Notes: generated by a model not told the origin, from the letters alone. Shown: positions 1-6,021, counted from the first letter of the stretch. The stretch: 11,479 nt of DNA from Candidatus Moraniibacteriota bacterium (GCA_030641185.1 DAOWHY010000011.1:1-11479), one strand, 5' to 3'. Numbers and translations: made by a program.

Positions 1-440
1 TCATATTCCATTTTATCTGTCGTAATACTCACTTCTTCAACCAACTCTTCCTTAACCTTCTCACATTTCCCATTTTCGCATTCACAAACATATCTATCAA
101 ATTCAACTTCGCAAGGCGAACAGACAATATAAAGATCCGTATTAAATCTATCATCCCATTTATCTCTTGCTTTTTTAGCCTCATTCTTATTAAGACACTG
201 GTATTCTTCCGACAAAGTATCGCATGGCGGACATACATCAGAGCCAACATAAACCAATTCGCAATCAGAATCAGTTTCACATTGAGCTTCAATAACAGGA
301 TTTATAATCGGCAAATCTGTTTTTGGCGCTTTTAATAAATAACTTGTTGCTCCGAATAAAGTTCCCAGCATTACAACTAAAGTAATAACCAAAACCATCT
401 TTGGCATTGAAGCTAAATTAAATAATGTTTGTTTTTTCAT
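1..440 (-). CDS. Cysteine-rich membrane-anchored extracytoplasmic protein (3' end outside window)
   Basis: I do not recognise a named family. The frame opens with ATG at 438-440 and is still open at the window edge after 146 codons, so the C-terminus is missing. Residues 15-36 form one hydrophobic segment after a short basic N-terminus (MKKQ), which suggests a signal anchor or uncleaved signal peptide. The rest is acidic, polar and holds ten cysteines (C54, C60, C70, C73, C82, C107, C110, C119, C121, C126). They occur in groups such as CETDSDC, CPPC, CSPC and CECENGKC, a spacing typical of small disulfide-stabilised extracellular domains. The cysteines could instead bind metal. No Shine-Dalgarno precedes the start. 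It lies downstream of ftsZ on the same strand, 168 bp away. The frame is well supported because cysteine spacing and the helix appear only in it; the function is unknown. Confidence 0.72.
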   Translation of the reverse strand, partial: MKKQTLFNLASMPKMVLVITLVVMLGTLFGATSYLLKAPKTDLPIINPVIEAQCETDSDCELVYVGSDVCPPCDTLSEEYQCLNKNEAKKARDKWDDRFNTDLYIVCSPCEVEFDRYVCECENGKCEKVKEELVEEVSITTDKMEY

Positions 441-522
441 ATTTTTGTTTTTAATAAAATAAAAAGATAATTCTCAAATCAAATAAAAAACTGCCCTAAA
501 ATTGCATACTGTCCATATATCA

Positions 523-554
523 GATAACAGTTTAACAATATAACAATTTGACAA
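523..554. repeat. Array of four 8-bp units (minus-strand form TTGTTAWA)
   Basis: Four consecutive octamers read on the plus strand as GATAACAG, TTTAACAA, TATAACAA and TTTGACAA. The unit is the same as in the arrays before ftsZ, ftsA and dgkA. Here it sits in the spacer downstream of ftsZ, 83 bp upstream of the cysteine-rich gene, so it does not touch a start codon. I see no convincing promoter or terminator in the remainder of the spacer (441-608). Confidence 0.6.
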
Positions 555-608
555 TTCAAACATTTTAAAAACCTCTAAACTCTCCCGCTAAAAATACCTT
601 AGAAAATT

Positions 609-1796
609 CTATTCTTCGTTTTTATCATTCTTATTCATCTTCTTTCTAATAAACGCCGGGATATCATATTCATCATCCTGTTTTATAGGATTGATGTTAG
701 ATGAAAATATTTCATTACTATTGTTGTCAGGATCATTGTTCTTGCTTATTTCTTTTTGTTCATCTTCCTTAAATTCTGGCTCTGCTTCTTTTTCAGTTTT
801 TTCTAACTCTCTTTTTATAACATCTTCTTTCAAATACGGCTGATCGCCAAAACCTGTGGCAATTACCGTTACTTTAACTTCGCCCTTCTTTAAATTTTCA
901 TCAGTGATCGCTCCGAAAATAACTTTAGCGTCAGGATCAATTGATTCGGTAATAATATCAGCGGCTTCATTTATTTCCATCATAGTTAAATCAGGTCCTC
1001 CGCTAACATTAAACAGTACTCCTTTCGCCCCATTAATAGAAAGCTCCAAAAGAGGACTATTGATCGCCTGCTTTGCCGCTTCGGTGGCTCTATTTTCACC
1101 AGAGGCTCTGCCAATTCCCATTAAAGATGGACCAGTGTTTTCCATAATAGCCTTAACATCCGCAAAATCTACATTTACTATCCCCGGAGTAGTTATTAAA
1201 TCTGAAATTCCCTGAACTCCCTGAAGCAATATATCATCGGCGATTTTAAACGAATCTAACAACAATATTTTTTTGTCTATCGCGCTAAGAATTTTATCAT
1301 TAGGGATAGTTATAATCGTGTCAACCTGATTTTTCAAATTCTCCAATCCTTCTTCGGCTATTTTTTTTCTTTGCAATCCTTCAAAAGCAAACGGTTTAGT
1401 AACAACCGCAACGGTAAGCGCTCCCGCTTCTCTGGCAGCTTCAGCAATAATCGGCGCCGCGCCAGTTCCCGTGCCGCCGCCCAACCCGCAAGTTACAAAA
1501 ACCATATCGGAACCTTTCAAAGCGTCCTGCAATTCATCTTTATTTTCCTCCGCCGCCTGCCGACCGACATCGGGATTCATTCCCGCCCCTAAACCTCTCG
1601 TTAAATTTTTTCCAATATGAAGTTTTTCAGTTACTTTGCAATGATGAAGATCTTGCGCGTCGGTATTGATAGCAATAAAATCAATGCCCTTTAAGTTGGC
1701 TTCCATCATCCTGCTTATGGCATTATTCCCCCCACCGCCGACACCCACGACTTTTATCCTGGCATAAGTTTCAAATTCCGGTTTTATTTCTTTCAT
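609..1796 (-). CDS. ftsZ: Cell division protein FtsZ
   Basis: Tubulin-like GTPase that polymerises into the Z-ring at mid-cell. The 395-residue protein has the expected layout. The GTP-binding N-domain carries VGVGGGGNNA at 17-26, and the tubulin signature GGGTGTG lies at 106-112. The T7 synergy loop NVDFADVKAIM (208-218) supplies D210 and D213, which complete the GTPase site of the neighbouring subunit. A charged linker poor in structure spans about 322-374. The C-terminal peptide DEYDIPAFIRKK (375-386) is the site known to bind FtsA and other partners in this family. Length is normal. The start is ATG with no Shine-Dalgarno; the leader is made of 8-bp repeats. ftsA lies upstream on the same strand with one small membrane-protein gene between. 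A separate promoter is seen at 1857-1885, so ftsZ is probably transcribed at least partly on its own. Confidence 0.98.
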   Translation of the reverse strand: MKEIKPEFETYARIKVVGVGGGGNNAISRMMEANLKGIDFIAINTDAQDLHHCKVTEKLHIGKNLTRGLGAGMNPDVGRQAAEENKDELQDALKGSDMVFVTCGLGGGTGTGAAPIIAEAAREAGALTVAVVTKPFAFEGLQRKKIAEEGLENLKNQVDTIITIPNDKILSAIDKKILLLDSFKIADDILLQGVQGISDLITTPGIVNVDFADVKAIMENTGPSLMGIGRASGENRATEAAKQAINSPLLELSINGAKGVLFNVSGGPDLTMMEINEAADIITESIDPDAKVIFGAITDENLKKGEVKVTVIATGFGDQPYLKEDVIKRELEKTEKEAEPEFKEDEQKEISKNNDPDNNSNEIFSSNINPIKQDDEYDIPAFIRKKMNKNDKNEE

Positions 1797-1811
1797 ATAT
1801 TTTAAAATAAA

Positions 1812-1859
1812 TTGTTATATTGTTATATGGCTAAATTGTTAAATTGCTATATTGTCATA
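1812..1859. repeat. Array of six 8-bp units forming the ftsZ leader
   Basis: Six perfect-register octamers on the plus strand: TTGTTATA, TTGTTATA, TGGCTAAA, TTGTTAAA, TTGCTATA, TTGTCATA. On the ftsZ mRNA this reads as repeated WWUAACAA-like units that end 15 nt before the AUG. Unlike the ftsA and dgkA copies there is no complementary partner array, so the leader should be largely unpaired. The last unit overlaps the proposed ftsZ -10 box. Octamer number could change by slippage and would alter leader length. Confidence 0.75.
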
Positions 1860-1885
1860 ATAGCTTTTTTGGGGAAATTAGGCAA
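1857..1885 (-). promoter_or_regulatory. Likely sigma70-type promoter of ftsZ
   Basis: On the minus strand a -35 box TTGCCT (1880-1885) is followed after 17 bp by TATTAT (1857-1862). This matches the consensus at 4 of 6 and 5 of 6 positions with ideal spacing. Transcription would begin near 1850 and give a leader of about 54 nt made of the 8-bp repeats. The AT-rich background makes chance matches possible. Confidence 0.5.
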
Positions 1886-1890
1886 ATCTG

Positions 1891-1925
1891 GAATTGGGAA
1901 TAATGAATTAGGAATTAAGAATATG
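1891..1925. repeat. Array of five 7-bp units (GAATNNN)
   Basis: Five heptamers in register: GAATTGG, GAATAAT, GAATTAG, GAATTAA, GAATATG. The array begins 6 bp upstream of the proposed ftsZ -35 box. Its period and motif differ from the 8-bp arrays of this cluster. Confidence 0.65.
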
Positions 1926-1927
1926 CG

Positions 1928-1953
1928 GGAACTGGTTTTTTTAACCAGTTTCC
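1928..1953. other. Hairpin between the small membrane-protein gene and ftsZ
   Basis: AACTGGTT (1930-1937) and AACCAGTT (1943-1950) form a perfect 8-bp stem around a five-T loop, extended by GG/CC across a one-base bulge. It lies downstream of the 2042-2320 gene in the direction of transcription. Neither strand has a T-run after the stem, so it is not a standard intrinsic terminator, but it could end or protect the upstream transcript. Confidence 0.5.
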
Positions 1954-2041
1954 TATGTTTTGAAGATACGATAATATTATTTGCTTGTTTGCTTGGAAAA
2001 TATTGGAAATTATTTACAAAATAGTTCCTGCAAAAAAGTTT

Positions 2042-2320
2042 TTAATTATTTTTATCTTTTTTATTTTTAATCCAATTTATTATTATTTCACCTAACACCC
2101 ATATTAAAATAACACCTCCGATTATTTGCAACCATGGCAATAATTTTATTAAAACAACCGTAAAAACTGGAAAGCTATAATAAATTGAATAATTACAATA
2201 TGGAGATGGATCGCATATCGTTAGTGTGGCACAATCTATCACCATTATTTTCACAATGATTAAAATAACGAAAATCGCCAATCCGATAATTAATTTCTTA
2301 TTATTTTTAAAAATTCTCAT
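2042..2320 (-). CDS. Small membrane protein with two predicted helices, encoded between ftsA and ftsZ
   Basis: Not recognised. The 92-residue product has a basic N-terminus (MRIFKNNKK), a first hydrophobic helix at about 10-28, a loop with three cysteines (C30, C36, C42), and a second hydrophobic stretch at about 50-83. It ends in a lysine/asparagine-rich tail (KNKKDKNN). By the positive-inside rule both ends should be cytoplasmic, with the cysteine loop outside. I chose the ATG at 2318-2320. A GTG at 2360-2362 would add 14 residues, but it lies inside the heptamer array at 2348-2382 and has no ribosome binding site. It is 63 bp downstream of ftsA on the same strand and may share its transcript. 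It could be a division accessory protein, by position only. Confidence 0.65.
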   Translation of the reverse strand: MRIFKNNKKLIIGLAIFVILIIVKIMVIDCATLTICDPSPYCNYSIYYSFPVFTVVLIKLLPWLQIIGGVILIWVLGEIIINWIKNKKDKNN

Positions 2321-2347
2321 AATAAACAAAATAAATTTTAAAAAGCC

Positions 2348-2382
2348 CTTAATACTTAACACTCGCTACTTACTACTCCCCC
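2348..2382. repeat. Array of five 7-bp units (CTNNNNA) after ftsA
   Basis: Five heptamers fill the ftsA to membrane-protein spacer: CTTAATA, CTTAACA, CTCGCTA, CTTACTA, CTCCCCC. The last unit is degenerate and abuts the ftsA stop codon. The motif differs from the GAATNNN heptamers at 1891-1925, although the period is the same. Confidence 0.55.
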
Positions 2383-2383
2383 T

Positions 2384-3628
2384 CTACGGTAAAAAAGTTT
2401 TAAATATCTTCCTCATCTTTTGCCCAATTCCCCCCAAAGACGGCAATTTAAATCTTCCTCCGCCAGAAGAAAACGCTCCGTTTTCGTCAGATTCCCACAT
2501 AATCAAACCAACAGCAGTAGCAAATGAAGGATCGTTAATGCGATCAACTATTCCATTAAGCTCCGTTGGAAATCCAATTTGAGCCGGCAGCTTTAACGCC
2601 TCTTTCGCCATCGGCACTATCCCGGACATTTTAGCGCCTCCTCCCGTCACGACAACTCCAGCTGGCAACATTCCGCTTTTGTCAATTTTTTTAAGTTCCT
2701 TATCCACCATCGAAAATATTTCTTCCAGTCTCGCTTCAATTATTTCTGATATATATCGTCTTGAAAATACGCCTTCTTCATTTTCATCAATTTCGGAAAT
2801 ATTTATCTTGTCTTTTTTATTAATCTCTTTTGACAGCGCGGCTCCATATCCCAATTTTATTTTCTCAGCAACATCTATTGAAGTTCGCAATCCGATTGCG
2901 ATATCATTTGTGATGTGTCCCGCTCCGATTGGGATAACTGACGAATACAAAATATTTCCGTCCTCAAAAACAGAAATTCCCGTTGTTCCTTTTCCAATAT
3001 CAACTATTACCACACCTAATTCTCTTTGCCGTTTTAATAAAACTGACTTCGCAGCGGCCAATGGCGCGAAAACTAAATCGTCAATATCAATTCCGCATCG
3101 CTGCACACACTTCATTAAATTTTTTATAAATGGAGCCATCCCTTCTATTACCAAAGCATTAACTTCAAGGCGAACTCCGTTCATTCCTACCGGATCTTTA
3201 ATTTGATCTTGTCCATCAATTGTATAGCTGCACGGAATTATATCTATTATTTCCTTATTGTTTGGCATTGATATTGCCTGCGCGGCGTTTATTACTCTAC
3301 CCACATCTTCTTCGCTAATTTCACCGTCAGCCCTGGAAACCGCGACAACTCCTTTAGAAAATTGCGAACAAATATGGCTTCCGTTTATGCTTATATAGGC
3401 GTGCTCTACGGGAACTCCCGAAATTCTTTCTGCCTCTTCTTTGGATTTTGTAATAGCGTTTACAGTTTCTTCAACATCAACAATGACACCGTTATTTATT
3501 CCAAACGAAAATGCCTCACCAACTCCAAGAATCAATGGTTTTGTTTCATCGCTTTTTCTTTGGGAAACTATAGTTCTCACCACACTAGTCCCAACATCAA
3601 TTCCTACTAAAATATCTCCTTTTGACAT
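2384..3628 (-). CDS. ftsA: Cell division protein FtsA
   Basis: Actin-fold ATPase that tethers FtsZ filaments to the membrane and recruits later divisome proteins. The 414 residues show the phosphate-1 loop GIDVGTSVVRT (9-19), the family-specific 1C region (roughly 84-165), phosphate-2 IVDIGKGTTGISVF (208-221) and the adenosine motif VVVTGGGAKMSGI (325-337). The C-terminus, after a glycine/serine linker (387-391), is a short amphipathic segment GIGQKMRKIFKTFLP (400-414). It matches the membrane-targeting helix of the family. Stop codon is TAG. The ATG at 3626-3628 has no Shine-Dalgarno; instead a 126-bp inverted repeat begins 4 nt upstream. The order ftsA then ftsZ is conserved in bacteria, but here a small membrane-protein gene and 245 bp of repeat-rich spacer intervene. 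Confidence 0.97.
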   Translation of the reverse strand: MSKGDILVGIDVGTSVVRTIVSQRKSDETKPLILGVGEAFSFGINNGVIVDVEETVNAITKSKEEAERISGVPVEHAYISINGSHICSQFSKGVVAVSRADGEISEEDVGRVINAAQAISMPNNKEIIDIIPCSYTIDGQDQIKDPVGMNGVRLEVNALVIEGMAPFIKNLMKCVQRCGIDIDDLVFAPLAAAKSVLLKRQRELGVVIVDIGKGTTGISVFEDGNILYSSVIPIGAGHITNDIAIGLRTSIDVAEKIKLGYGAALSKEINKKDKINISEIDENEEGVFSRRYISEIIEARLEEIFSMVDKELKKIDKSGMLPAGVVVTGGGAKMSGIVPMAKEALKLPAQIGFPTELNGIVDRINDPSFATAVGLIMWESDENGAFSSGGGRFKLPSLGGIGQKMRKIFKTFLP

Positions 3629-3631
3629 AAA

Positions 3632-3757
3632 GTTCTATTGTTAAATTGTTATATTGCTAAATTGTTATGCATAGCACATATTCACAATTATATTGTTATA
3701 TTGCAACTGTTAAATTGCTATGCCATGCATAACAATTTAACAATGGAGCAATAGAAC
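3632..3757. repeat. Inverted repeat of 8-bp units abutting the ftsA start codon
   Basis: The left arm begins GTTCTATTG at 3632 and continues with octamers TTGTTAAA, TTGTTATA, TTGCTAAA and TTGTTATG (3638-3669). The right arm, read in reverse complement from 3757, begins GTTCTATTG and continues with CTCCA, TTGTTAAA and TTGTTATG, then GCAT. The left arm has one more octamer than the right. The centre (about 3673-3720) holds further partial units. On the ftsA mRNA the arm nearest the gene ends 3 nt before AUG, so the fold would place a long duplex where a ribosome binding site normally lies. Confidence 0.75.
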
Positions 3758-3807
3758 AATTTAATTATAATACATTTTTACAAAATAAAAAAGCCCCCTT
3801 GATTTTC

Positions 3808-4185
3808 CTACAAACTACCGATAATATTTTCAAAATAAGACCAAAAGATTACGATGCCCACGAAGGCCGCTCCGATTGACGCGATCAGAACTGCGGCTGC
3901 CATCATGTCCTTTACTGTCTTAGCGTATGGATGAACTCTTGGTTCCAAAATATCCATAATTCTTTCAAATATTGAGTTTATGATTTCCAAAACCAACACC
4001 AGCACTATCATCATAACCAGAGCCGCCGCTTCCCAAATTTTGAGTCCGAAAAATAGAATCAGGAAAATAACAACTATTGAAAACAAAATCTGCACTCTAA
4101 AATTCTGTTCTTTTAAGACACATTTAAATCCCCTAATCGCATGCGAAAAACTTCTTGAAAATTTTTTGAGATTAAATAGCGCCAT
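3808..4185 (-). CDS. dgkA: Diacylglycerol/undecaprenol kinase (DgkA family)
   Basis: Small integral membrane kinase of the prokaryotic DAGK family. It phosphorylates diacylglycerol or, in Gram-positive relatives, undecaprenol, which returns lipid carrier for cell-wall synthesis. The 125-residue length is typical. Three transmembrane helices lie at about 32-47, 51-68 and 95-117. The signature residues are present: E26, E67, N70, S71, E74 and D78 in EIINSIFERIMD, then K92-D93 followed by AAAVL. These align with E28, E69, N72, E76, K94 and D95 of the E. coli enzyme. It follows ybeY on the same strand, a pairing common in Firmicutes. Which lipid it uses cannot be read from the sequence; undecaprenol fits the LCP gene nearby. 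The ATG at 4183-4185 directly abuts a repeat hairpin and has no Shine-Dalgarno. Confidence 0.93.
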   Translation of the reverse strand: MALFNLKKFSRSFSHAIRGFKCVLKEQNFRVQILFSIVVIFLILFFGLKIWEAAALVMMIVLVLVLEIINSIFERIMDILEPRVHPYAKTVKDMMAAAVLIASIGAAFVGIVIFWSYFENIIGSL

Positions 4186-4191
4186 TGCTTT

Positions 4192-4262
4192 ATTGTTATA
4201 TTGTTAAATTGTTAAATTGTCATGCCATGCATAACAATATAGCAATTTAACAATATAGCAAT
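4192..4262. repeat. 33-bp near-perfect hairpin of 8-bp units abutting the dgkA start codon
   Basis: Left arm 4192-4224 and right arm 4230-4262 pair over 33 positions with four mismatches around the loop CCATG. Both arms are built of octamers (TTGTTATA, TTGTTAAA, TTGTTAAA, TTGTCATG on the left). One further unit, TTGCTTTA (4185-4192), overlaps the first base of the dgkA start codon. On the dgkA mRNA the hairpin ends 6 nt before AUG. Confidence 0.8.
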
Positions 4263-4307
4263 TTGATTTTTATTAAAAACACTAACACTTAATTTTCAAA
4301 TCAAAAC

Positions 4308-4757
4308 CTACAAAATCGCTAATATCTTTTCTTCTATAGTTTTCATCTCCGAATTTTCATAATCGCCCCGATGATCATACCCCAATAAATGCAAAATTCC
4401 ATGAATTAATAAGATCGCCAATTCTTTTTTCACGGAATGCTTTTTCTGTCTCGCCTGCCTAACGGCCTGCGGATAGCAAATAAAAATCTCACCAAGATAA
4501 ATAATTTTATCAGGCAAATTTACAAACTCCGCAGATTTATCATCTAACTCTTCATTCCCAAAAGACAACACATCCGTAATTTCATTTATCTTTCGATATT
4601 TTTTATTCAAAGACCTAATTCTTTTTTCTCCTGTTATCACCAAACTTATTTCCGTTGGTTTTTTAAACTTAGCAACCCTCAAAGTTCTCTCAGTAATTTT
4701 ATTTAGATATTTTTGGTTGAGTTTTTGGCTAGTAAAATTTTTAATTAGAAGAGACAT
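4308..4757 (-). CDS. ybeY: Endoribonuclease YbeY (16S rRNA maturation and ribosome quality control)
   Basis: Single-domain metal-dependent RNase of the UPF0054 family, cytoplasmic, involved in 16S rRNA 3' end processing and 70S quality control. The protein is 149 residues, a usual length. The family zinc site HGILHLLGYDH is complete, giving H119, H123 and H129. The conserved TDVLSF motif is at 61-66, and the upstream N-K-KYR segment (51-55) is also typical. It lies 122 bp upstream of dgkA. The ATG at 4755-4757 has no Shine-Dalgarno. The 16 bp before it separate the gene from a MITE-like element at 4774-4896. Confidence 0.96.
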   Translation of the reverse strand: MSLLIKNFTSQKLNQKYLNKITERTLRVAKFKKPTEISLVITGEKRIRSLNKKYRKINEITDVLSFGNEELDDKSAEFVNLPDKIIYLGEIFICYPQAVRQARQKKHSVKKELAILLIHGILHLLGYDHRGDYENSEMKTIEEKILAIL

Positions 4758-4773
4758 AATTTAATATTTATTT

Positions 4774-4896
4774 TGTTGGTTCAGTGTCTCCGACCTGAAC
4801 CAGATATTTCTTAAAGCGTAATTAAAAATCTTTGTTATTATTTATAGGTTAAACAAAAAGAAATACAAGGTTCAAGTCAGAGACATTGAACCAACA
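4774..4896. mobile_element. MITE-like element with 39-bp terminal inverted repeats
   Basis: The left end (4774-4812) starts TGTTGGTTCAGTGTCTC; the right end (4858-4896) in reverse complement starts TGTTGGTTCAATGTCTC. The arms agree at 33 of 39 positions, with scattered substitutions and a 3-base mismatch block before TATTTCTT. The 45-bp centre is AT-rich and has no reading frame. No target-site duplication is evident and no transposase lies in the window. The termini differ from the TGTCAT family seen to the right, so this is a separate element type. A weak promoter-like pair in its centre points toward ybeY (see rejected items). Confidence 0.7.
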
Positions 4897-5032
4897 ACAA
4901 GATATTATCAGGCTCATATGATTTAGTAATGAATGTATTTTCTCTGTAGGGAATTTTATAAGCAAGCTTAGTAATATATTTTATCCGGAGCAACTCATTT
5001 AATTTAGCATGTCTAATTGAAATATCTGACAT
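4877..5032 (-). pseudogene. Possible GNAT-type acetyltransferase fragment cut off by the MITE-like element
   Basis: An ATG at 5030-5032 opens a 51-codon frame. Its first 44 residues (starting MSDISIRHAKLNELLRI, then LAYKIPY and SYEPDNI) resemble the N-terminus of GNAT N-acetyltransferases, where an IR-A-x-x-x-E-L-x-x-I pattern is followed by an AY-x-x-PY segment. The last seven residues (LLLVQCL) are encoded in or at the element's right inverted repeat, where the frame stops. Only 16 bp separate the element's other end from ybeY, so no remainder of the gene survives there. No Shine-Dalgarno is visible. The similarity is recalled, not computed, and a 44-residue match is weak; the frame may be chance. 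Confidence 0.35.
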
Positions 5033-5086
5033 AAAAAACAAAAAGATCTTAAATAAAATTACACGAAAAATTAAACTAAATCTCAA

Positions 5087-5124
5087 GAGGTTAAAACCTC
5101 GCTGACCCTCAGCTAAAGCTGGGT
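5087..5124. other. Two adjacent small hairpins downstream of yqeY
   Basis: GAGGTTAAAACCTC (5087-5100) is a perfect 14-bp palindrome. Four bases on, ACCC and AGCT (5105-5114) pair with AGCTGGGT (5117-5124) over 8 bp, with a 2-base bulge. On the minus strand they follow the yqeY stop by about 32 and 56 nt. The T-rich stretch after the second is interrupted, so termination is possible but not canonical. Confidence 0.4.
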
Positions 5125-5155
5125 AGAAATTAATATTCAATATTTAATATTCTAA

Positions 5156-5599
5156 TTATTTCAATTCTTCTCTCAAAATCCCGCCAACCACATTCCCATC
5201 CGCCTTATTTCCAACCTCCTTCATAACGGTCCCCATCACCTTACCAAAATCAGAAGCGCTAACCGCTTCTGATTTACTAATAATATCAACAACTATTTTT
5301 CTAACTTCATCTTCGCTCATCTGCTCCGGCATATATTCTTCAAGGATCTTTAGCTCTTTCTTTTCCTGATCCGCCAAATCTTCGCGGTTGCCTTTTGTAT
5401 ATTGTTCAATAGAATCCTTACGGCTTTTGATATTTTTTTTGATAATCTCAATTATTTTCTCGTCACTTACTTTCTTCTTTTCGTTTATTTCTACATTTTT
5501 AATATCTGAAGATAACATCCTTAAAACACCGCGAACAATATTATCGCCGCTTTTCATTGAGCTTTTGAGGTCGTTTTCAATTTGTTCTTTTAAATTCAT
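5156..5599 (-). CDS. yqeY: GatB/YqeY domain protein
   Basis: Member of the YqeY family, related to the tail domain of the GatB subunit of Asp/Glu-tRNA amidotransferase, which contacts tRNA. Its stand-alone biochemical role is not firmly established. The full 147-residue length matches the family. The N-terminal helical part includes LKEQIENDLKSSMKSGD and the R-x-LRML segment at 23-29. The middle is charged (KSRKDSIEQYTKGNREDLA), followed by EEYMPEQMSEDEV (87-99). The C-terminus carries the family ending DFGKVMGTVMKEV and ADGNVVGGILREEL. In many bacteria rpsU and yqeY are adjacent; here they still are, but a palindromic element occupies the spacer. The ATG at 5597-5599 has no Shine-Dalgarno. 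Confidence 0.95.
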   Translation of the reverse strand: MNLKEQIENDLKSSMKSGDNIVRGVLRMLSSDIKNVEINEKKKVSDEKIIEIIKKNIKSRKDSIEQYTKGNREDLADQEKKELKILEEYMPEQMSEDEVRKIVVDIISKSEAVSASDFGKVMGTVMKEVGNKADGNVVGGILREELK

Positions 5600-5618
5600 T
5601 TATCCAGAATTTTACTTT

Positions 5619-5764
5619 TGTCATTCCCGCGGAGGCGGGAATCCACTAGCACGAATTAACTTTATAATAAGCTCTGTGGCAAATAATAAAATTATACGAA
5701 AGATATTATTTATTGAGGCTTACTGGATTCCAGACAAATTTCTCCGAAATTTTCTGGAACGACA
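5619..5764. repeat. Palindromic TGTCAT-type element D1 between yqeY and rpsU
   Basis: The left end TGTCATTCCCGCGGAGG is itself a hairpin (TTCCCGC with GCGGGAA). The right end closes with CTGGAACGACA, a diverged complement of the terminus. The core at 5685-5731 matches 44 of 47 bases of the core in element D2 (8196-8242), in the same orientation. The left end of D1 corresponds to the reverse complement of the right end of D2. No coding sequence is seen. Confidence 0.75.
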
Positions 5765-5781
5765 GATTAGCCAACCAAAAA

Positions 5782-6021
5782 CTATCCTCTGCGTTGCTTG
5801 AAATCGTCTTCAAGTTTGCCGATTTTTCTTTGATATTCTTTTTCGGCTACAATTTCGTTCTTTCTTAAAGCATTTTTTCTTCTCTCGGTTCTGCTTGGAT
5901 TTTTATCTCTAAACCGAGAACTTCTTGCCTGCAAAAGCAAGCCACTTTGCTGAATTCTTTTAGAAAAACGCCTCAATAAACTTCCCGTGCTTTCATTATC
6001 TTTTCTTTTTACTTCTATCAT
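5782..6021 (-). CDS. rpsU: 30S ribosomal protein bS21
   Basis: Small basic ribosomal protein of the 30S platform near the 3' end of 16S rRNA, where it affects initiation. I start it at the ATG 6019-6021, giving 79 residues. From there the N-terminus MIEVKRKDNESTGSLLRRF aligns with the canonical bS21 opening, and the strong Shine-Dalgarno AAGGTGAT is at the right distance. An ATG five codons upstream would overlap that site and is unlikely. The protein is arginine/lysine-rich throughout. Its C-terminal part (about 55-79) is a charged predicted helix, somewhat longer than in the E. coli protein of about 71 residues. A good promoter lies just upstream. It is the only gene in the window with a clear Shine-Dalgarno sequence. 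yqeY follows after element D1. Confidence 0.95.
   Translation of the reverse strand: MIEVKRKDNESTGSLLRRFSKRIQQSGLLLQARSSRFRDKNPSRTERRKNALRKNEIVAEKEYQRKIGKLEDDFKQRRG

Noticed and set aside
29..292. An 87-codon open frame on the minus strand inside the first gene
   Set aside because: It overlaps in another frame the cysteine-rich protein, whose helix and regular cysteine spacing are far more protein-like.
856..1592. Plus-strand open frames opposite ftsZ
   Set aside because: They are antisense to a certain gene, lack family motifs and arise from its codon pattern.
1812..2024. A 70-codon plus-strand frame upstream of ftsZ
   Set aside because: It is composed of the 8-bp and 7-bp arrays and a hairpin, so its translation is low-complexity.
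3785..3806. GGGGGC followed by a T-run after dgkA, looking like a terminator
   Set aside because: No complementary GCCCCC arm lies upstream on the minus strand, so no stable stem forms.
523..4262. Regular short repeats as a CRISPR array
   Set aside because: Units of 7-8 bp are contiguous with no spacers, and no cas genes are present.
4841..4868. TTGTAT-16-TATAAA on the minus strand in the MITE-like element as a ybeY promoter
   Set aside because: The -35 matches consensus at only about half the positions and the region is very AT-rich, so it is too weak to list.
4869..4878. GGTTCAAGTC resembling a tRNA T-loop
   Set aside because: It belongs to the terminal inverted repeat of the MITE-like element, and no cloverleaf or acceptor stem fits around it.
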